Assembly (NCBI RefSeq): GCF_022539405.1
Contig: NZ_CP054394.1
Coordinates: 622,501-686,500 of the forward strand
Source: Natranaerofaba carboxydovora
GTDB taxonomy: Bacteria; Bacillota; Natranaerobiia; Natranaerobiales; Natranaerofabaceae
Length of the DNA stretch: 64,000 bases
Direction: 5' to 3'
A model generated the notes under the pieces. The model was not told the origin of the DNA and made no database searches. It saw only the letters and a list, made by a program, of their open reading frames with translations. Positions 1 to 9,151 of this stretch are shown here, piece after piece. How positions within the stretch are numbered: position 1 is the stretch's first letter; every line of letters starts with the position of its first letter. Made by a program: the position numbers and the translations under genes.

Positions 1-1001
1 TTCAAGATATGGTTATGTCTATTAGAATGGTGCCCTTGTCTACTACTTTTCATAAAATGCATCGGATTGTGAGAGACATAACGAAAAAGCAAAACAAAGA
101 AGTAGAGCTAAAAATTAGAGGTGAAGAAACTGAAGTAGATAAAAACATTATCGAACATATATCCGACCCCTTGATGCATTTGGTTAGAAATTCTATTGAT
201 CATGGAATCGAGTCAAGTGAGGAAAGAGAGAAAAAAAACAAGGAAAAAGTAGGAAACATTACTATTGAAGCAAAAAACTCAGGTAGTGATGTTTTGATCA
301 TAATCAAAGATGATGGGAAAGGACTAGACAAAGAAAAAATCCTGCAAAAAGCATTTGAAAAGGGCCTAATAGAGAATCGAGACAAGGAAATGACAGATAA
401 AGAGATCTACAACATGATACTAATACCTGGATTTTCCACAAAAGATGATATTTCTGAATTTTCCGGCAGAGGTGTGGGGATGGATGTTGTGAACAAAAAT
501 CTAGAGGTTGTGGGTGGCTCTGTAGGAGTAGACAGCGAAGTAGATGTCGGTACAAGTATAACCCTCAAGATTCCATTGACTCTTGCTATTATTGATGGTA
601 TGAACCTAAAGGTAGGCAACTCAAGGTTTACTATACCATTGGTTAATATTAAAGAATCCTTTAGGCCAAAAGAAAAAGATTGTTTAAAAGATCCAGATGA
701 TAACGAAATGGTCATGGTACGGGGAGAATGTTATCCAATTCTAAGACTTCATGAGTATTTTAATAGCGATCCAGAGACGGAAGATTTTGCAAGTGGGATA
801 CTGGTTATGGTAGAGCATGACGAAAAGAAGCTTTGCTTATTTGCGGACGGGCTATTAGGGCAGCAGCAGGTTGTAGTTAAGGCTTTGCCGACTTACATCA
901 AAAATATTAAAAACATCAAAGGTTTGGCCGGATGTACACTACTTGGTGACGGGAGCATTAGTTTGATTTTGGATGTAGGGGGATTAAGTAAAGTTAACTA
1001 A
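1..1001 (+). CDS. cheA: Chemotaxis histidine kinase CheA, C-terminal part (cut by window start)
   Basis: This is the 3' portion of the chemotaxis kinase that phosphorylates CheY and CheB in response to receptor signals. The open frame is already running at base 3, so the Hpt (P1), P2 and most of the dimerisation domain lie outside the window. The ATPase domain is clear: N box HLVRNSIDHGIE (about nt 177-212), G1 box DDGKGLD (about nt 307-327) and G2 box GRGVGMDVV (about nt 468-494). A CheW-like P5 domain follows (about nt 590-1000). It heads an operon with cheW, a receptor, cheR and cheB. Family assignment is firm; the output pathway (flagella or another function) cannot be told from this fragment. 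Confidence 0.95.
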   Translation, partial: QDMVMSIRMVPLSTTFHKMHRIVRDITKKQNKEVELKIRGEETEVDKNIIEHISDPLMHLVRNSIDHGIESSEEREKKNKEKVGNITIEAKNSGSDVLIIIKDDGKGLDKEKILQKAFEKGLIENRDKEMTDKEIYNMILIPGFSTKDDISEFSGRGVGMDVVNKNLEVVGGSVGVDSEVDVGTSITLKIPLTLAIIDGMNLKVGNSRFTIPLVNIKESFRPKEKDCLKDPDDNEMVMVRGECYPILRLHEYFNSDPETEDFASGILVMVEHDEKKLCLFADGLLGQQQVVVKALPTYIKNIKNIKGLAGCTLLGDGSISLILDVGGLSKVN

Positions 1002-1023
1002 TAACTAAGAGAGGAGAATAGTT

Positions 1024-1530
1024 ATGGCAAAGACTACAGAAGAAAAAACGCAAGAAAAGTTTGAACTAGAAGAAGATACGCAAAAAGGAAAATACTTAAC
1101 TTTTGTCTTAGGCAAAGAAACTTACGGTATTGGGATAGAGTTTGTAACAGAGATAATTCGGCTGCAACCGATTACCGAAGTGCCTGAGCTGCCAGGTTAT
1201 ATAATGGGGATCATAAATCTAAGGGGAAAGATAATTCCTGTGATGGACGTAAGGTTGAGATTTAATAAAGAGTTTAGAGAATACAATGAAAGAACATGTG
1301 TCGTTGTTATAGATGTTAGTGATACTTCAATTGGTTTGATCGTAGATGGAGTATCAGAAGTTCTCTCGATACCAGATTCAGAAATAGTTGATCCACCAGA
1401 AGTTAAAAAGTATGGGAATAAGTTTATAAAGTCTATTGGAAAAGTAAAAGACGAAGTTAAGCTTTTACTAGATTGTAACAGACTAATATCAGAAGATGTA
1501 ATGGAGGAGCTTGAAGCTTTGACAACATGA
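1024..1530 (+). CDS. cheW: Chemotaxis adaptor protein CheW
   Basis: This 168-residue soluble adaptor couples chemoreceptors to CheA. After a charged N-terminal tail of about 22 residues, the CheW fold starts at KYLTFVLGKETYGIGIE. It carries the typical motifs VPELPGYIMGIINLRG and PVMDVRLRF, and the late VDGVSEVLSIP motif. The ATG follows GAGAGGAGAAT closely. The gene starts 22 bp after cheA and precedes the receptor gene, so kinase, adaptor and receptor are probably co-expressed. Length and motifs are normal for the family. Confidence 0.95.
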   Translation: MAKTTEEKTQEKFELEEDTQKGKYLTFVLGKETYGIGIEFVTEIIRLQPITEVPELPGYIMGIINLRGKIIPVMDVRLRFNKEFREYNERTCVVVIDVSDTSIGLIVDGVSEVLSIPDSEIVDPPEVKKYGNKFIKSIGKVKDEVKLLLDCNRLISEDVMEELEALTT

Positions 1531-1609
1531 AAATACTATTAAAGTAATTTGTAATGTATCAAAGTATAACAAAAGTTTAATAAAAAATTGACTAGAAGGA
1601 GGATGAAAA

Positions 1610-4345
1610 ATGAATATGAATACTAATTTATTGTTTGGTTTTATATTATCAGGGGTACTAATTATTGTAGTAGGAGTTTTGGGAGCGTCTAATGTTATAG
1701 CTTCGACACTTATGTATATTATAGTTGCTGCAGCGGCAATTAGTGTGGTAAGTATTGGATTATTTTTAACTTCAAGTATGAATAAATCTTTGAGAAGTAT
1801 TAATTCTAATGTAGCAGAATTAGCTGATGGAAACGTTAATGTAAGTTTCCAATATAATGATGATGAAATAGGCTACCTAAATAAATCTCTTAGTAAAATT
1901 GCCCAAAACATGAGAGAAGAGGTGGAGGTAGCCAAAAAAATAGCAGATGGAGATCTTGCAGTAAAGGTGAATGCTAAGTCCGAGAATGATATTTTGGGTA
2001 AGAGTATAGAGCAGATGGTAGAAAACTTAAGAAGCTTGATTGAAGAGGCAGGAATGTTAGAAAAAGCGGCTATGGAAGGAGATCTAAATACTCGAGGTGA
2101 TACTGAAAAGTTTAGAGGAGGTTATAAAGATATAATTAAAGGAGTTAATAACACTTTAGATGCGGTTATAAGTCCCTTAAATGTAGCAGCGGAAAACGTA
2201 GAAAGAATTAGTGTGGGTGATATACCACCATTAATCACTGCCGAGTACAAAGGAGATTTTAACCAAATTAAAAATAGCCTAAACCATCTTATAGAAGAAA
2301 CAACTAACATTACAGATACTGCCAAGAAACTTGCTGTTGGAAATACAAATGTAAGTTTAGACAAGAGAAGTAAAGATGATTCACTTATTGAGAGTTTACA
2401 AAAAGTAATAGCTAATAACCAGCATGATGCAGAAAATATCCAGACTTTAGCAGCTGGAAACCTAGATGTAGATATAAAAGTTATGTCAGAAGATGATGTT
2501 ATGGCAAAGAGTGCAGTAGTATTAAAAGAAACTTTGAAAGAGTTAGTGGTGGACATGAAGGATTTATCTAGAGCAGCAGTCGCCGGAAAGCTTGACACAA
2601 GGGCGGATGTAAGTAAACACAAAGGAGAGTTTGCAAATATTGTACAGGGTATCAACGATAATTTAGATTCAGTTATAAGTCCTTTGAAAATGGCGGCTGA
2701 TTATGTAGAAAGAATAAGTGTTGGCGATATTCCACCGGTTATCACTGATGAGTACAAAGGAGATTTTGATGAAATCAAAAATAGTTTAAATCATTTGATA
2801 GAAGAGACGACAAATATAGCAAAAATAGCTGGAAAGCTTTCAGTAGGTAATACTAACGTTAGCTTAGATAAACGTAGTGATGATGATATGTTAATTGACA
2901 GCCTACAAAAAGTAATAGCCAATAACCAGCATGATGCAGAAAATATCCAGACTTTAGCAGCTGGAAACCTAGATGTAGATATAAAAGTTATGTCAGAAGA
3001 TGATGTTATGGCAAAGAGTGCAGTAGTATTAAAAGAAACTTTGAAAGAGTTAGTGGTGGACATGAAGGATTTGTCTAATGCAGCTATTGACGGAAAGCTT
3101 GATACCAGGGCAGATGTGAGTAAGCACAAAGGAGAATTTGCCAGTATTTTGGAAGGGGTTAATGATACCTTGGATCAAGTAATTGAACCTGTTAAGGAAG
3201 CTTCAGAAGTGCTTCAGGAGATGGCAGAAGGAAACCTGCAAAAAAGAGTTGTAGGAGAGTATAAAGGGGATCATGCCAAAATTAAGAATGCTTTAAATGA
3301 GACGCAAGACTCATTATCATCTTATGTTACAGAAATCTCCAAAACATTGACAGAAATGGCCAATTCTAACTTGAATGTTGAAATTAGAGGGGAATATAAA
3401 GGAGATTTTGCAGAAATAAAAGATGCCCTAAACCTTATAATAGCATCATTAAATGAAGTTTTAAGCGAGGTTAACAGTGCTTCTGAGCAGGTGGCATCTG
3501 CTGCAAAACAGGTTTCGGATTCTGGAATGTCTTTATCTCAAGGAACTACAGAGCAGGCAAGCTCAATTGAAGAACTTACAGCTTCTATTGAACAAATTGC
3601 AGCTCAGACTAAACAAAACGCTGAAGATTCAACTACAGCTCAAGAGTTATCCCAAACTGCTAAAGAAAACGCAGAAAAAGGGAATAGACAGATGAAGGAC
3701 ATGCTTGGAGCGATGAGCGAAATAAATGAGTCTTCAAATAGTATTTCGAAAATAATAAAAGTTATTGATGAGATTGCATTCCAAACAAATATATTAGCAT
3801 TAAATGCGGCTGTTGAAGCGGCTAGAGCAGGACAGCATGGCAAAGGGTTCGCTGTTGTGGCAGAAGAAGTTAGTAATTTGGCTGAAAGGTCTGCAAATGC
3901 TGCCAAAGAGACAACTGAAATGATCGAAGGATCTATAAATAAAGTTGAACATGGGACAAGCATTGCTAATCAAACAGCAGAAGAACTTAATGAAATTGTA
4001 AATGGAATAACCGATGTTGCAAGCTTAGTTGGAAATATCTCAAGCGCTTCAGGTGAGCAGGCAGCAGCGGTAGAACAAATTAATCAAGGGGTTAATCAAG
4101 TTTCTGAAGTGGTACAAAATACGTCTGCTACTTCCGAAGAAACAGCTGCGGCGAGCGAAGAAATGTCATCACAAGCCGATGTCTTGAAGCAAAAAGTAGG
4201 CCAGTTTATTTTAAAACGGAATAAAAATCAAACCTTTGAAAGAATGGATGAACTTAATGTTAATGACAATGGCAATGAGGAATTAATAACTGCGGATAAA
4301 GTACAAAAAATAGCCCTTACTGACAGCGAACTTGGTAAGTATTAA
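1610..4345 (+). CDS. Methyl-accepting chemotaxis protein with tandem HAMP-like repeats and no extracellular sensor
   Basis: The protein has 911 residues. Two hydrophobic helices (about residues 7-28 and 32-54) form a tight hairpin with almost nothing outside the membrane, so there is no periplasmic ligand domain. A HAMP domain follows, then a long array of HAMP-like units. Two of these units repeat with a 507 bp (169-residue) period. The C-terminal signalling domain has the conserved tip [20 protein letters not shown] and the flanking methylation helices, for CheR and CheB to modify. Signals are probably sensed in the cytoplasm or membrane, or through a partner protein. ATG 1610 follows GAAGGAGGATG. 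Family is certain; ligand unknown. Confidence 0.93.
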   Translation: MNMNTNLLFGFILSGVLIIVVGVLGASNVIASTLMYIIVAAAAISVVSIGLFLTSSMNKSLRSINSNVAELADGNVNVSFQYNDDEIGYLNKSLSKIAQNMREEVEVAKKIADGDLAVKVNAKSENDILGKSIEQMVENLRSLIEEAGMLEKAAMEGDLNTRGDTEKFRGGYKDIIKGVNNTLDAVISPLNVAAENVERISVGDIPPLITAEYKGDFNQIKNSLNHLIEETTNITDTAKKLAVGNTNVSLDKRSKDDSLIESLQKVIANNQHDAENIQTLAAGNLDVDIKVMSEDDVMAKSAVVLKETLKELVVDMKDLSRAAVAGKLDTRADVSKHKGEFANIVQGINDNLDSVISPLKMAADYVERISVGDIPPVITDEYKGDFDEIKNSLNHLIEETTNIAKIAGKLSVGNTNVSLDKRSDDDMLIDSLQKVIANNQHDAENIQTLAAGNLDVDIKVMSEDDVMAKSAVVLKETLKELVVDMKDLSNAAIDGKLDTRADVSKHKGEFASILEGVNDTLDQVIEPVKEASEVLQEMAEGNLQKRVVGEYKGDHAKIKNALNETQDSLSSYVTEISKTLTEMANSNLNVEIRGEYKGDFAEIKDALNLIIASLNEVLSEVNSASEQVASAAKQVSDSGMSLSQGTTEQASSIEELTASIEQIAAQTKQNAEDSTTAQELSQTAKENAEKGNRQMKDMLGAMSEINESSNSISKIIKVIDEIAFQTNILALNAAVEAARAGQHGKGFAVVAEEVSNLAERSANAAKETTEMIEGSINKVEHGTSIANQTAEELNEIVNGITDVASLVGNISSASGEQAAAVEQINQGVNQVSEVVQNTSATSEETAAASEEMSSQADVLKQKVGQFILKRNKNQTFERMDELNVNDNGNEELITADKVQKIALTDSELGKY

Positions 4346-4350
4346 TTTCT

Positions 4351-4379
4351 AGGGGGCGTTATAGTACGTCCCCTCTTTT
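4351..4379 (+). terminator. Intrinsic terminator/attenuator between the receptor gene and cheR
   Basis: A 9-bp stem with one G-U pair is formed by AGGGGGCGT (4351-4359) and ACGTCCCCT (4366-4374), with a 6-nt loop. A short T run follows (CTTTT, 4375-4379). Because cheR begins only about 20 bp later on the same strand, it probably works as a partial terminator that lowers expression of cheR, cheB and the kinases relative to the receptor. This role is inferred. Confidence 0.6.
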
Positions 4380-4397
4380 AAGTAAAGGAGAATGTCC

Positions 4398-5210
4398 ATG
4401 CTTAAACTAACCACAAAAGAATTCCAACTACTGGCCGAATATATCAAAAATAATTACGGAATTACTTTAAAAGACGAAAAAAAACATTTAGTGCTTAGCA
4501 GACTCCAAAATGTAGTAAAACAAATGGACTTTAGTAGTTTTACTGAATATTATAATCATCTTGTTGCTGATACTAGCGGTTGTTCAGTGAGTGTTCTTAT
4601 AGATAAGATTACCACTAATCATACTTATTTTATGAGAGAAGCTAAGCACTTTTATTATTTTAGAGATGAAGTACTCCCATACTTAAAAGAGACAGTAAAA
4701 GATAAAGATTTACGTATATGGTGTGCGGCTTGCTCAACTGGGGAAGAACCTTATACCCTAGCAATGATAATTGATGAATTTTTTGGTGAAGAAAAACGGT
4801 ACTGGAACACACAAATTTTGGCTACGGATATTTCTCATAGTGCTTTAGAGACTGCAAAAAAAGGTATATATAGCAATGAACAGTTACTGCCTCTAGCAAA
4901 AAGATGGAAGATTTCTTACTTTAAAAAAATAGACAATGATAATTCATTAATTGTTGAGAAGCTAAAAAAAGAGGTTATTTTTAGAAAATTAAACTTAACA
5001 GATCGCACATTTCCCTTTAAGAAAAAACTTCACGTCATATTTTGTCGGAATGTAATGATATATTTTGATAATGAAATAAAAGAAAAATTAGTAGAAAGGC
5101 TTTACTACTCTTTAGAAGAAGGGGGATTTCTTTTTATTAGTCATTCTGAATCTCTTAACAGAGCAAAGACAAAGTTTAAATATATTCTTCCTGGTGTCTA
5201 TAGAAAGTAA
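4398..5210 (+). CDS. cheR: Chemotaxis receptor methyltransferase CheR
   Basis: CheR transfers methyl groups from S-adenosylmethionine to glutamates of the receptor's signalling helices. The N-terminal helical domain is followed by the Rossmann methyltransferase fold. Recognisable motifs are TTNHTYFMREAKHF, the SAM site LRIWCAACSTGEEPYTLAM, ILATDISHSAL and VIFCRNVMIYFD. Two in-frame ATGs exist. I chose 4398 because the AAAGGAG at 4384-4390 is only 1 nt from the ATG at 4392 but 7 nt from 4398. About 270 residues is normal. It pairs functionally with cheB just downstream. Confidence 0.95.
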   Translation: MLKLTTKEFQLLAEYIKNNYGITLKDEKKHLVLSRLQNVVKQMDFSSFTEYYNHLVADTSGCSVSVLIDKITTNHTYFMREAKHFYYFRDEVLPYLKETVKDKDLRIWCAACSTGEEPYTLAMIIDEFFGEEKRYWNTQILATDISHSALETAKKGIYSNEQLLPLAKRWKISYFKKIDNDNSLIVEKLKKEVIFRKLNLTDRTFPFKKKLHVIFCRNVMIYFDNEIKEKLVERLYYSLEEGGFLFISHSESLNRAKTKFKYILPGVYRK

Positions 5211-5261
5211 CGATAGAGATATGATACTTATATCCATGCGTGTTTAAATGAGGTGAAAATA

Positions 5262-6305
5262 GTGGCTACTATTAAGAAAATAAAAGTTTTAATAGTGGAT
5301 GATAGTTTGTTTTTTAGAGAGTTTTTGGCAAGAGGATTATCAGCAGACCCAATCCTTGATGTAGTGGCCAAAGCTAAGGATCCCTTCGATGCCAGGGACA
5401 AAATTCTAAAGTATAGGCCTGATGTTATGACTTGTGATGTGGAAATGCCCAAGATGAATGGTATTGAGTTTGTTAAGCGTTTATTATCACAATACAAGAT
5501 GCCGGTTATTATTGTAAGTTCTATAGGAGATGCAGCTTTTGAAGCTATGAAAATTGGGGCTATAGATTTTGTATCTAAACCAGATACTAGGTCATCAGAA
5601 AATGTAGAAAGTTTTTTGGCAGATATGATTTATAAAATAAAAATTGCTGCAAGATCAAATATAGTGCAATCAAAAATTAGAGAATCCAACTCGGTTCGAA
5701 CAGAACCAAACTATGATGATAAAAAAGTAAAAGTGAGTGGTAATAAAATTATTGCTATGGGTGCTTCCACCGGAGGAACTGAGGCGATATTTAATATTTT
5801 AAAAAAGCTACCAACTGAAATTCCTGGGATATTAATTGTCCAACATATACCCCCCATGTTTTCTAAGTTGTTTGTGGATCGAATGAACGACCAACTTCCA
5901 TTAAAAGTAAAGGAAGCAGAAAATGGAGACTATGTACAGCCAGGAACTGCTTATGTTGCACCTGGTTCAAAACATATGAGGATCAGAAAAATCGGCAACA
6001 ATTGTAAAATAAATTTGTTTGCCGGGGAAAGACGAAATGGACACTGTCCTTCTGTAGATGTTTTGTTTGAATCTGTTGCGGATTCCTGTGGCAAAAATGC
6101 CATTGGTATAATATTAACTGGGATGGGATATGACGGGGTGAAGGGTCTTATGGCCATGAGGCGAAAAGGTGCAAAAACAATCGGTCAGGATGAAAACACA
6201 TCAGTAGTGTATGGAATGCCTAAAGCTGCTTTTGACATAGGTGCAGTAGAAGAACAAATGCCTTTAGACAAAATACCTCAAGCAATAATCTCGTTCCTAA
6301 ATTAA
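5262..6305 (+). CDS. cheB: Chemotaxis response regulator methylesterase CheB
   Basis: CheB removes receptor methyl groups after phosphorylation by CheA. The receiver domain has phospho-acceptor Asp about residue 59 in CDVEMPKMNG. After a linker comes the esterase domain with the catalytic triad in its usual motifs: Ser about 169 in GASTGG, His about 195 in QHIPP and Asp about 291 in GMGYDG. I start at GTG 5262 because the AATGAGGTGA at 5247-5256 is well placed for it; an upstream in-frame GTG at 5253 lies inside that site. The enzyme is intact and should complete the adaptation module with cheR. Confidence 0.95.
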   Translation: MATIKKIKVLIVDDSLFFREFLARGLSADPILDVVAKAKDPFDARDKILKYRPDVMTCDVEMPKMNGIEFVKRLLSQYKMPVIIVSSIGDAAFEAMKIGAIDFVSKPDTRSSENVESFLADMIYKIKIAARSNIVQSKIRESNSVRTEPNYDDKKVKVSGNKIIAMGASTGGTEAIFNILKKLPTEIPGILIVQHIPPMFSKLFVDRMNDQLPLKVKEAENGDYVQPGTAYVAPGSKHMRIRKIGNNCKINLFAGERRNGHCPSVDVLFESVADSCGKNAIGIILTGMGYDGVKGLMAMRRKGAKTIGQDENTSVVYGMPKAAFDIGAVEEQMPLDKIPQAIISFLN

Positions 6306-6344
6306 TTTTAACTTTGAGAGGTTCTTTTAAAGGTTGGTGATAGT

Positions 6345-8654
6345 ATGACTAACGTACCAGATTATTTTGATGCCATTTTAAGATGTATTGGAGACGGTGT
6401 TATTTATGTAGATATAGAGGGAAATGTAGAATATATTAACGATGCTGGTGAAAATCTAACGGGTTGGAAGTTAGAAGAAGCATATGGCAAGCCTTTTGAA
6501 GAAGTTTTTCCGATTATAAATATTAAAAATAACAAATCTATCGATAGTCCAATTTGGGAAGTTTTAAATGGAGCTGATATGGTAGGGCTTAAAGAATATT
6601 CAGCACTTATAGCAAAAAATGGCACAAAATATTATATATCCGCAAGTTTTTCAGCTGTTAAAAGGTCACAAGAGAAGTGTAAGGAGACTGAAGCTGAGAA
6701 TAATTTGATTGGAGTAGTAGCAGTTTTTCGTAATATTAATAAGATCAAGAAAATGGAAGAGGAGATAAAAAAAGAACGTAATATAAGCTTAGCTATGCTT
6801 GATAACTTGCCTGTTATGGTTTGGCGCTCAGATCTATCAAGGGACTACTATTTTAATAAGACTTTCCTGGATTTTTTGGGGACAGAACTTAAAAATACTA
6901 TGGCAACTATTTGGGAAAAAACTCATCCAGATGACATTGATAGGTTTTTGGAAGTCTATACTGATTCATTTAAAAAACGTGCACCTTATGAATTAGAGAT
7001 AAAAATGGAAAGAAAAGATGGAGAGTACCGGGATGTTATAAGTATTGGATCTCCTTATTATAATATTGATAATGAATTTATGGGTTTTGTTGGCACATTT
7101 CTTGATATAACTGAGCGAAAAAAGGCAGAATCAGCTCTAAAAGAGTCAAAAGTTAAAGCAGAAGTTGCAAATAAAGCAAAGAGTGAGTTTTTAGCAAATA
7201 TGAGCCATGAGATCCGTACCCCCCTAAATGGTATTATTGGAATGATTGAGCTTACAAGACTAACTGATCTTACCAAGGAACAAGAAGATAATTTAAGAAT
7301 AGCAAAAAACTGTGTAGATACTTTATTAAAAATCATTAATGATGTATTAGATTTTTCAAAATTAGAAGCAGAAAAGCTGGTGATAACTGAAGATTATTTT
7401 GATATACACGAAATGATAGAAGAAGTAATTAATATGCACAAATTGAATGCACAGGAGAAAGGTTTGAAAATTATAACGGTAATAGGTGATGATGTACCAA
7501 ATTATCTAAAAGGTGATGAAAATAGGATAAAACAAGTGCTAAATAATTTTGTAAGTAATTCTGTAAAATTTACAGATTATGGCCAAATAAGACTGGCTGT
7601 AGATTTAGTGGCAATTAAAAGTGAATATGCTAGCTTGAAATTCTCAGTTTCTGATACTGGAATAGGTATCCCATCTGAACAGCACGAAAAGATAATAGAA
7701 AGCTTTACACAAGCAGATACTTCTTATACTAAAAAGTATGAAGGGACAGGTCTTGGATTAAGCATTTGTAAAGAAATTTTGAAGCTTATGGATAGTCAGA
7801 TCGAAATCAACAGTGAAGTAGATGAAGGTAGTGAATTTTATTTTTACCTTAAATTAAAAAGAGGGAGAAGTAGAGCAAATCGAGATTTAGTTATACCAGA
7901 TCAAGTTAAAGAAAAGATAAATGAAGAGTATAGGATACTTTTGGTTGAAGATGATAGAGTAAATCAATCTAGCCTTTCATTAATTTTAAAAGAGCATGGA
8001 TATACTGTAGATTTGGCTTGTAATGGTAAAGAGGCTTTAGAGCGTTATTATAGCAGTTTTTATGATCTTATACTTATGGATATTCAGATGCCAGAGATGG
8101 ATGGTGTAGAAGCTACAAAAATAATAAGAGATAAGGAGAAAACATCGAGGGGAAAATATACTCCTATTATTGCAATTACAGCATTTGCCTTAGATGGTGA
8201 CAGGGAAAAGTTTATGAACTCTGGTATGGACGAGTATATCGCAAAACCAGTCAACTTTGTGGAGCTTTTTGACAAGGTTAAAAAATTTACTGAGAAAAGT
8301 AATAGAATAGCTGGTTATAGCGATAACGCTAGTGAAAGTGTTACTGTTAATGAACATGGAGAAGTGATTTTTAAAGATGATGATAAAAAAATCTTAAATG
8401 GAAATGGTCTATATATAATAGATGAATATGTTTTAGAGTTTAAAAGGGCACTTGAAGAGAAAAATTTACTATCGATTGAACAATTAGCTCACAGATTAAA
8501 GAAAGAGACTGAAAAAATAGGTGCTGTTGAATTAAAAAATAAAGCATTCAAAATAAAATTAGCAGTAAGACGTGATGACATTAATAATGTTAGACATAAC
8601 TTTAGAGATTTTATAAACGAATTTAATGTTTTGAAAGGAGTTAAAAAAGATTAA
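6345..8654 (+). CDS. Hybrid sensor histidine kinase (PAS-PAS-kinase-receiver-Hpt-like)
   Basis: This 769-residue protein has no membrane helix, so it is a soluble sensor. Order: PAS (about residues 5-130), PAS/PAC (about 145-262), HisKA with phospho-His about 288 in SHEIRTPLNG, and HATPase with N box NFVSNSVKF, DTGIGIP and GTGLGL. A receiver follows with Asp about 579 in LMDIQMPEMDG. The final about 110 residues look like a degenerate Hpt domain with a candidate His about 716 in LAHRLKK. Its place straight after cheB and before a lone receiver suggests a phosphorelay tied to the chemosensory system. The input signal is unknown; a PAS cofactor cannot be predicted. Confidence 0.9.
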   Translation: MTNVPDYFDAILRCIGDGVIYVDIEGNVEYINDAGENLTGWKLEEAYGKPFEEVFPIINIKNNKSIDSPIWEVLNGADMVGLKEYSALIAKNGTKYYISASFSAVKRSQEKCKETEAENNLIGVVAVFRNINKIKKMEEEIKKERNISLAMLDNLPVMVWRSDLSRDYYFNKTFLDFLGTELKNTMATIWEKTHPDDIDRFLEVYTDSFKKRAPYELEIKMERKDGEYRDVISIGSPYYNIDNEFMGFVGTFLDITERKKAESALKESKVKAEVANKAKSEFLANMSHEIRTPLNGIIGMIELTRLTDLTKEQEDNLRIAKNCVDTLLKIINDVLDFSKLEAEKLVITEDYFDIHEMIEEVINMHKLNAQEKGLKIITVIGDDVPNYLKGDENRIKQVLNNFVSNSVKFTDYGQIRLAVDLVAIKSEYASLKFSVSDTGIGIPSEQHEKIIESFTQADTSYTKKYEGTGLGLSICKEILKLMDSQIEINSEVDEGSEFYFYLKLKRGRSRANRDLVIPDQVKEKINEEYRILLVEDDRVNQSSLSLILKEHGYTVDLACNGKEALERYYSSFYDLILMDIQMPEMDGVEATKIIRDKEKTSRGKYTPIIAITAFALDGDREKFMNSGMDEYIAKPVNFVELFDKVKKFTEKSNRIAGYSDNASESVTVNEHGEVIFKDDDKKILNGNGLYIIDEYVLEFKRALEEKNLLSIEQLAHRLKKETEKIGAVELKNKAFKIKLAVRRDDINNVRHNFRDFINEFNVLKGVKKD

Positions 8655-8675
8655 AAAGTATAGGGGGAGGTTTAT

Positions 8676-9074
8676 TTGATTAAGATATTGATAGCTGAGG
8701 ATGATTTGGCGAGCAGAAAGTTTATGCATAAGTTTTTTTCAGAATACGGGGAATGTGATTTAGTGGTAGATGGTTTAGAAGCAATTGAGGCTTATATGAT
8801 GTCTATTAAAGAAGAGGAACCCTATGACTTAATTTGTTTAGATATTATGATGCCAAAGGTGGACGGAATAAAAGTTTTAAAAGCAATTAAAGAGCTTGAA
8901 GAAAAAAATAATGTTCTTTTAGCAAATAGAGCAAAAATTATTATGACAACAGCTCTTGGTGAAACGGAGCTAGTAAAAGAAGCTTTTGAACTTGGAAGTG
9001 ATGCCTATGCTTCTAAGCCAATAGATCTTAAAAAAATAAAGCAGGTAATGGAGAAGCTATCGTTAATAGGGTGA
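8676..9074 (+). CDS. Stand-alone receiver-domain response regulator (CheY-like)
   Basis: The 132-residue protein is a single receiver domain. It has the acidic pair in IAEDD, phospho-acceptor Asp about 56 in CLDIMMPKVDG, the conserved Thr in MTTAL and the Lys in ASKPIDL. There is no output domain. TTG 8676 is preceded by AGGGGGAGG. It ends the chemosensory operon, 21 bp after the hybrid kinase, so it is the likely phosphoryl acceptor from CheA, the hybrid kinase or the Hpt-like tail. Whether it binds a flagellar switch or another target cannot be decided here. Confidence 0.9.
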   Translation: MIKILIAEDDLASRKFMHKFFSEYGECDLVVDGLEAIEAYMMSIKEEEPYDLICLDIMMPKVDGIKVLKAIKELEEKNNVLLANRAKIIMTTALGETELVKEAFELGSDAYASKPIDLKKIKQVMEKLSLIG

Positions 9075-9082
9075 CAAGAATT

Positions 9083-9110
9083 AAGGGAGCAAATTTTTTC
9101 ATGCTCCCTT
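9083..9110. terminator. Hairpin between converging receiver gene and purC
   Basis: The inverted repeat AAGGGAGCA (9083-9091) and TGCTCCCTT (9102-9110) forms a perfect 9-bp stem with a 10-nt loop. It lies between the 3' ends of two converging genes, so it may end transcription both ways. Neither side has a long T run, so its strength is uncertain. Confidence 0.55.
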
Positions 9111-9151
9111 GACTTATTGATTATTAACTAAATTGTCAGGCTGCTAGGTTA

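Noticed and set aside
2122-3129. Long open frames on the minus strand within the receptor gene (177 and 112 codons)
   Set aside because: They are antisense shadows that repeat with the 507-bp period of the receptor itself, are rich in Ser and Thr, and lack ribosome binding sites.
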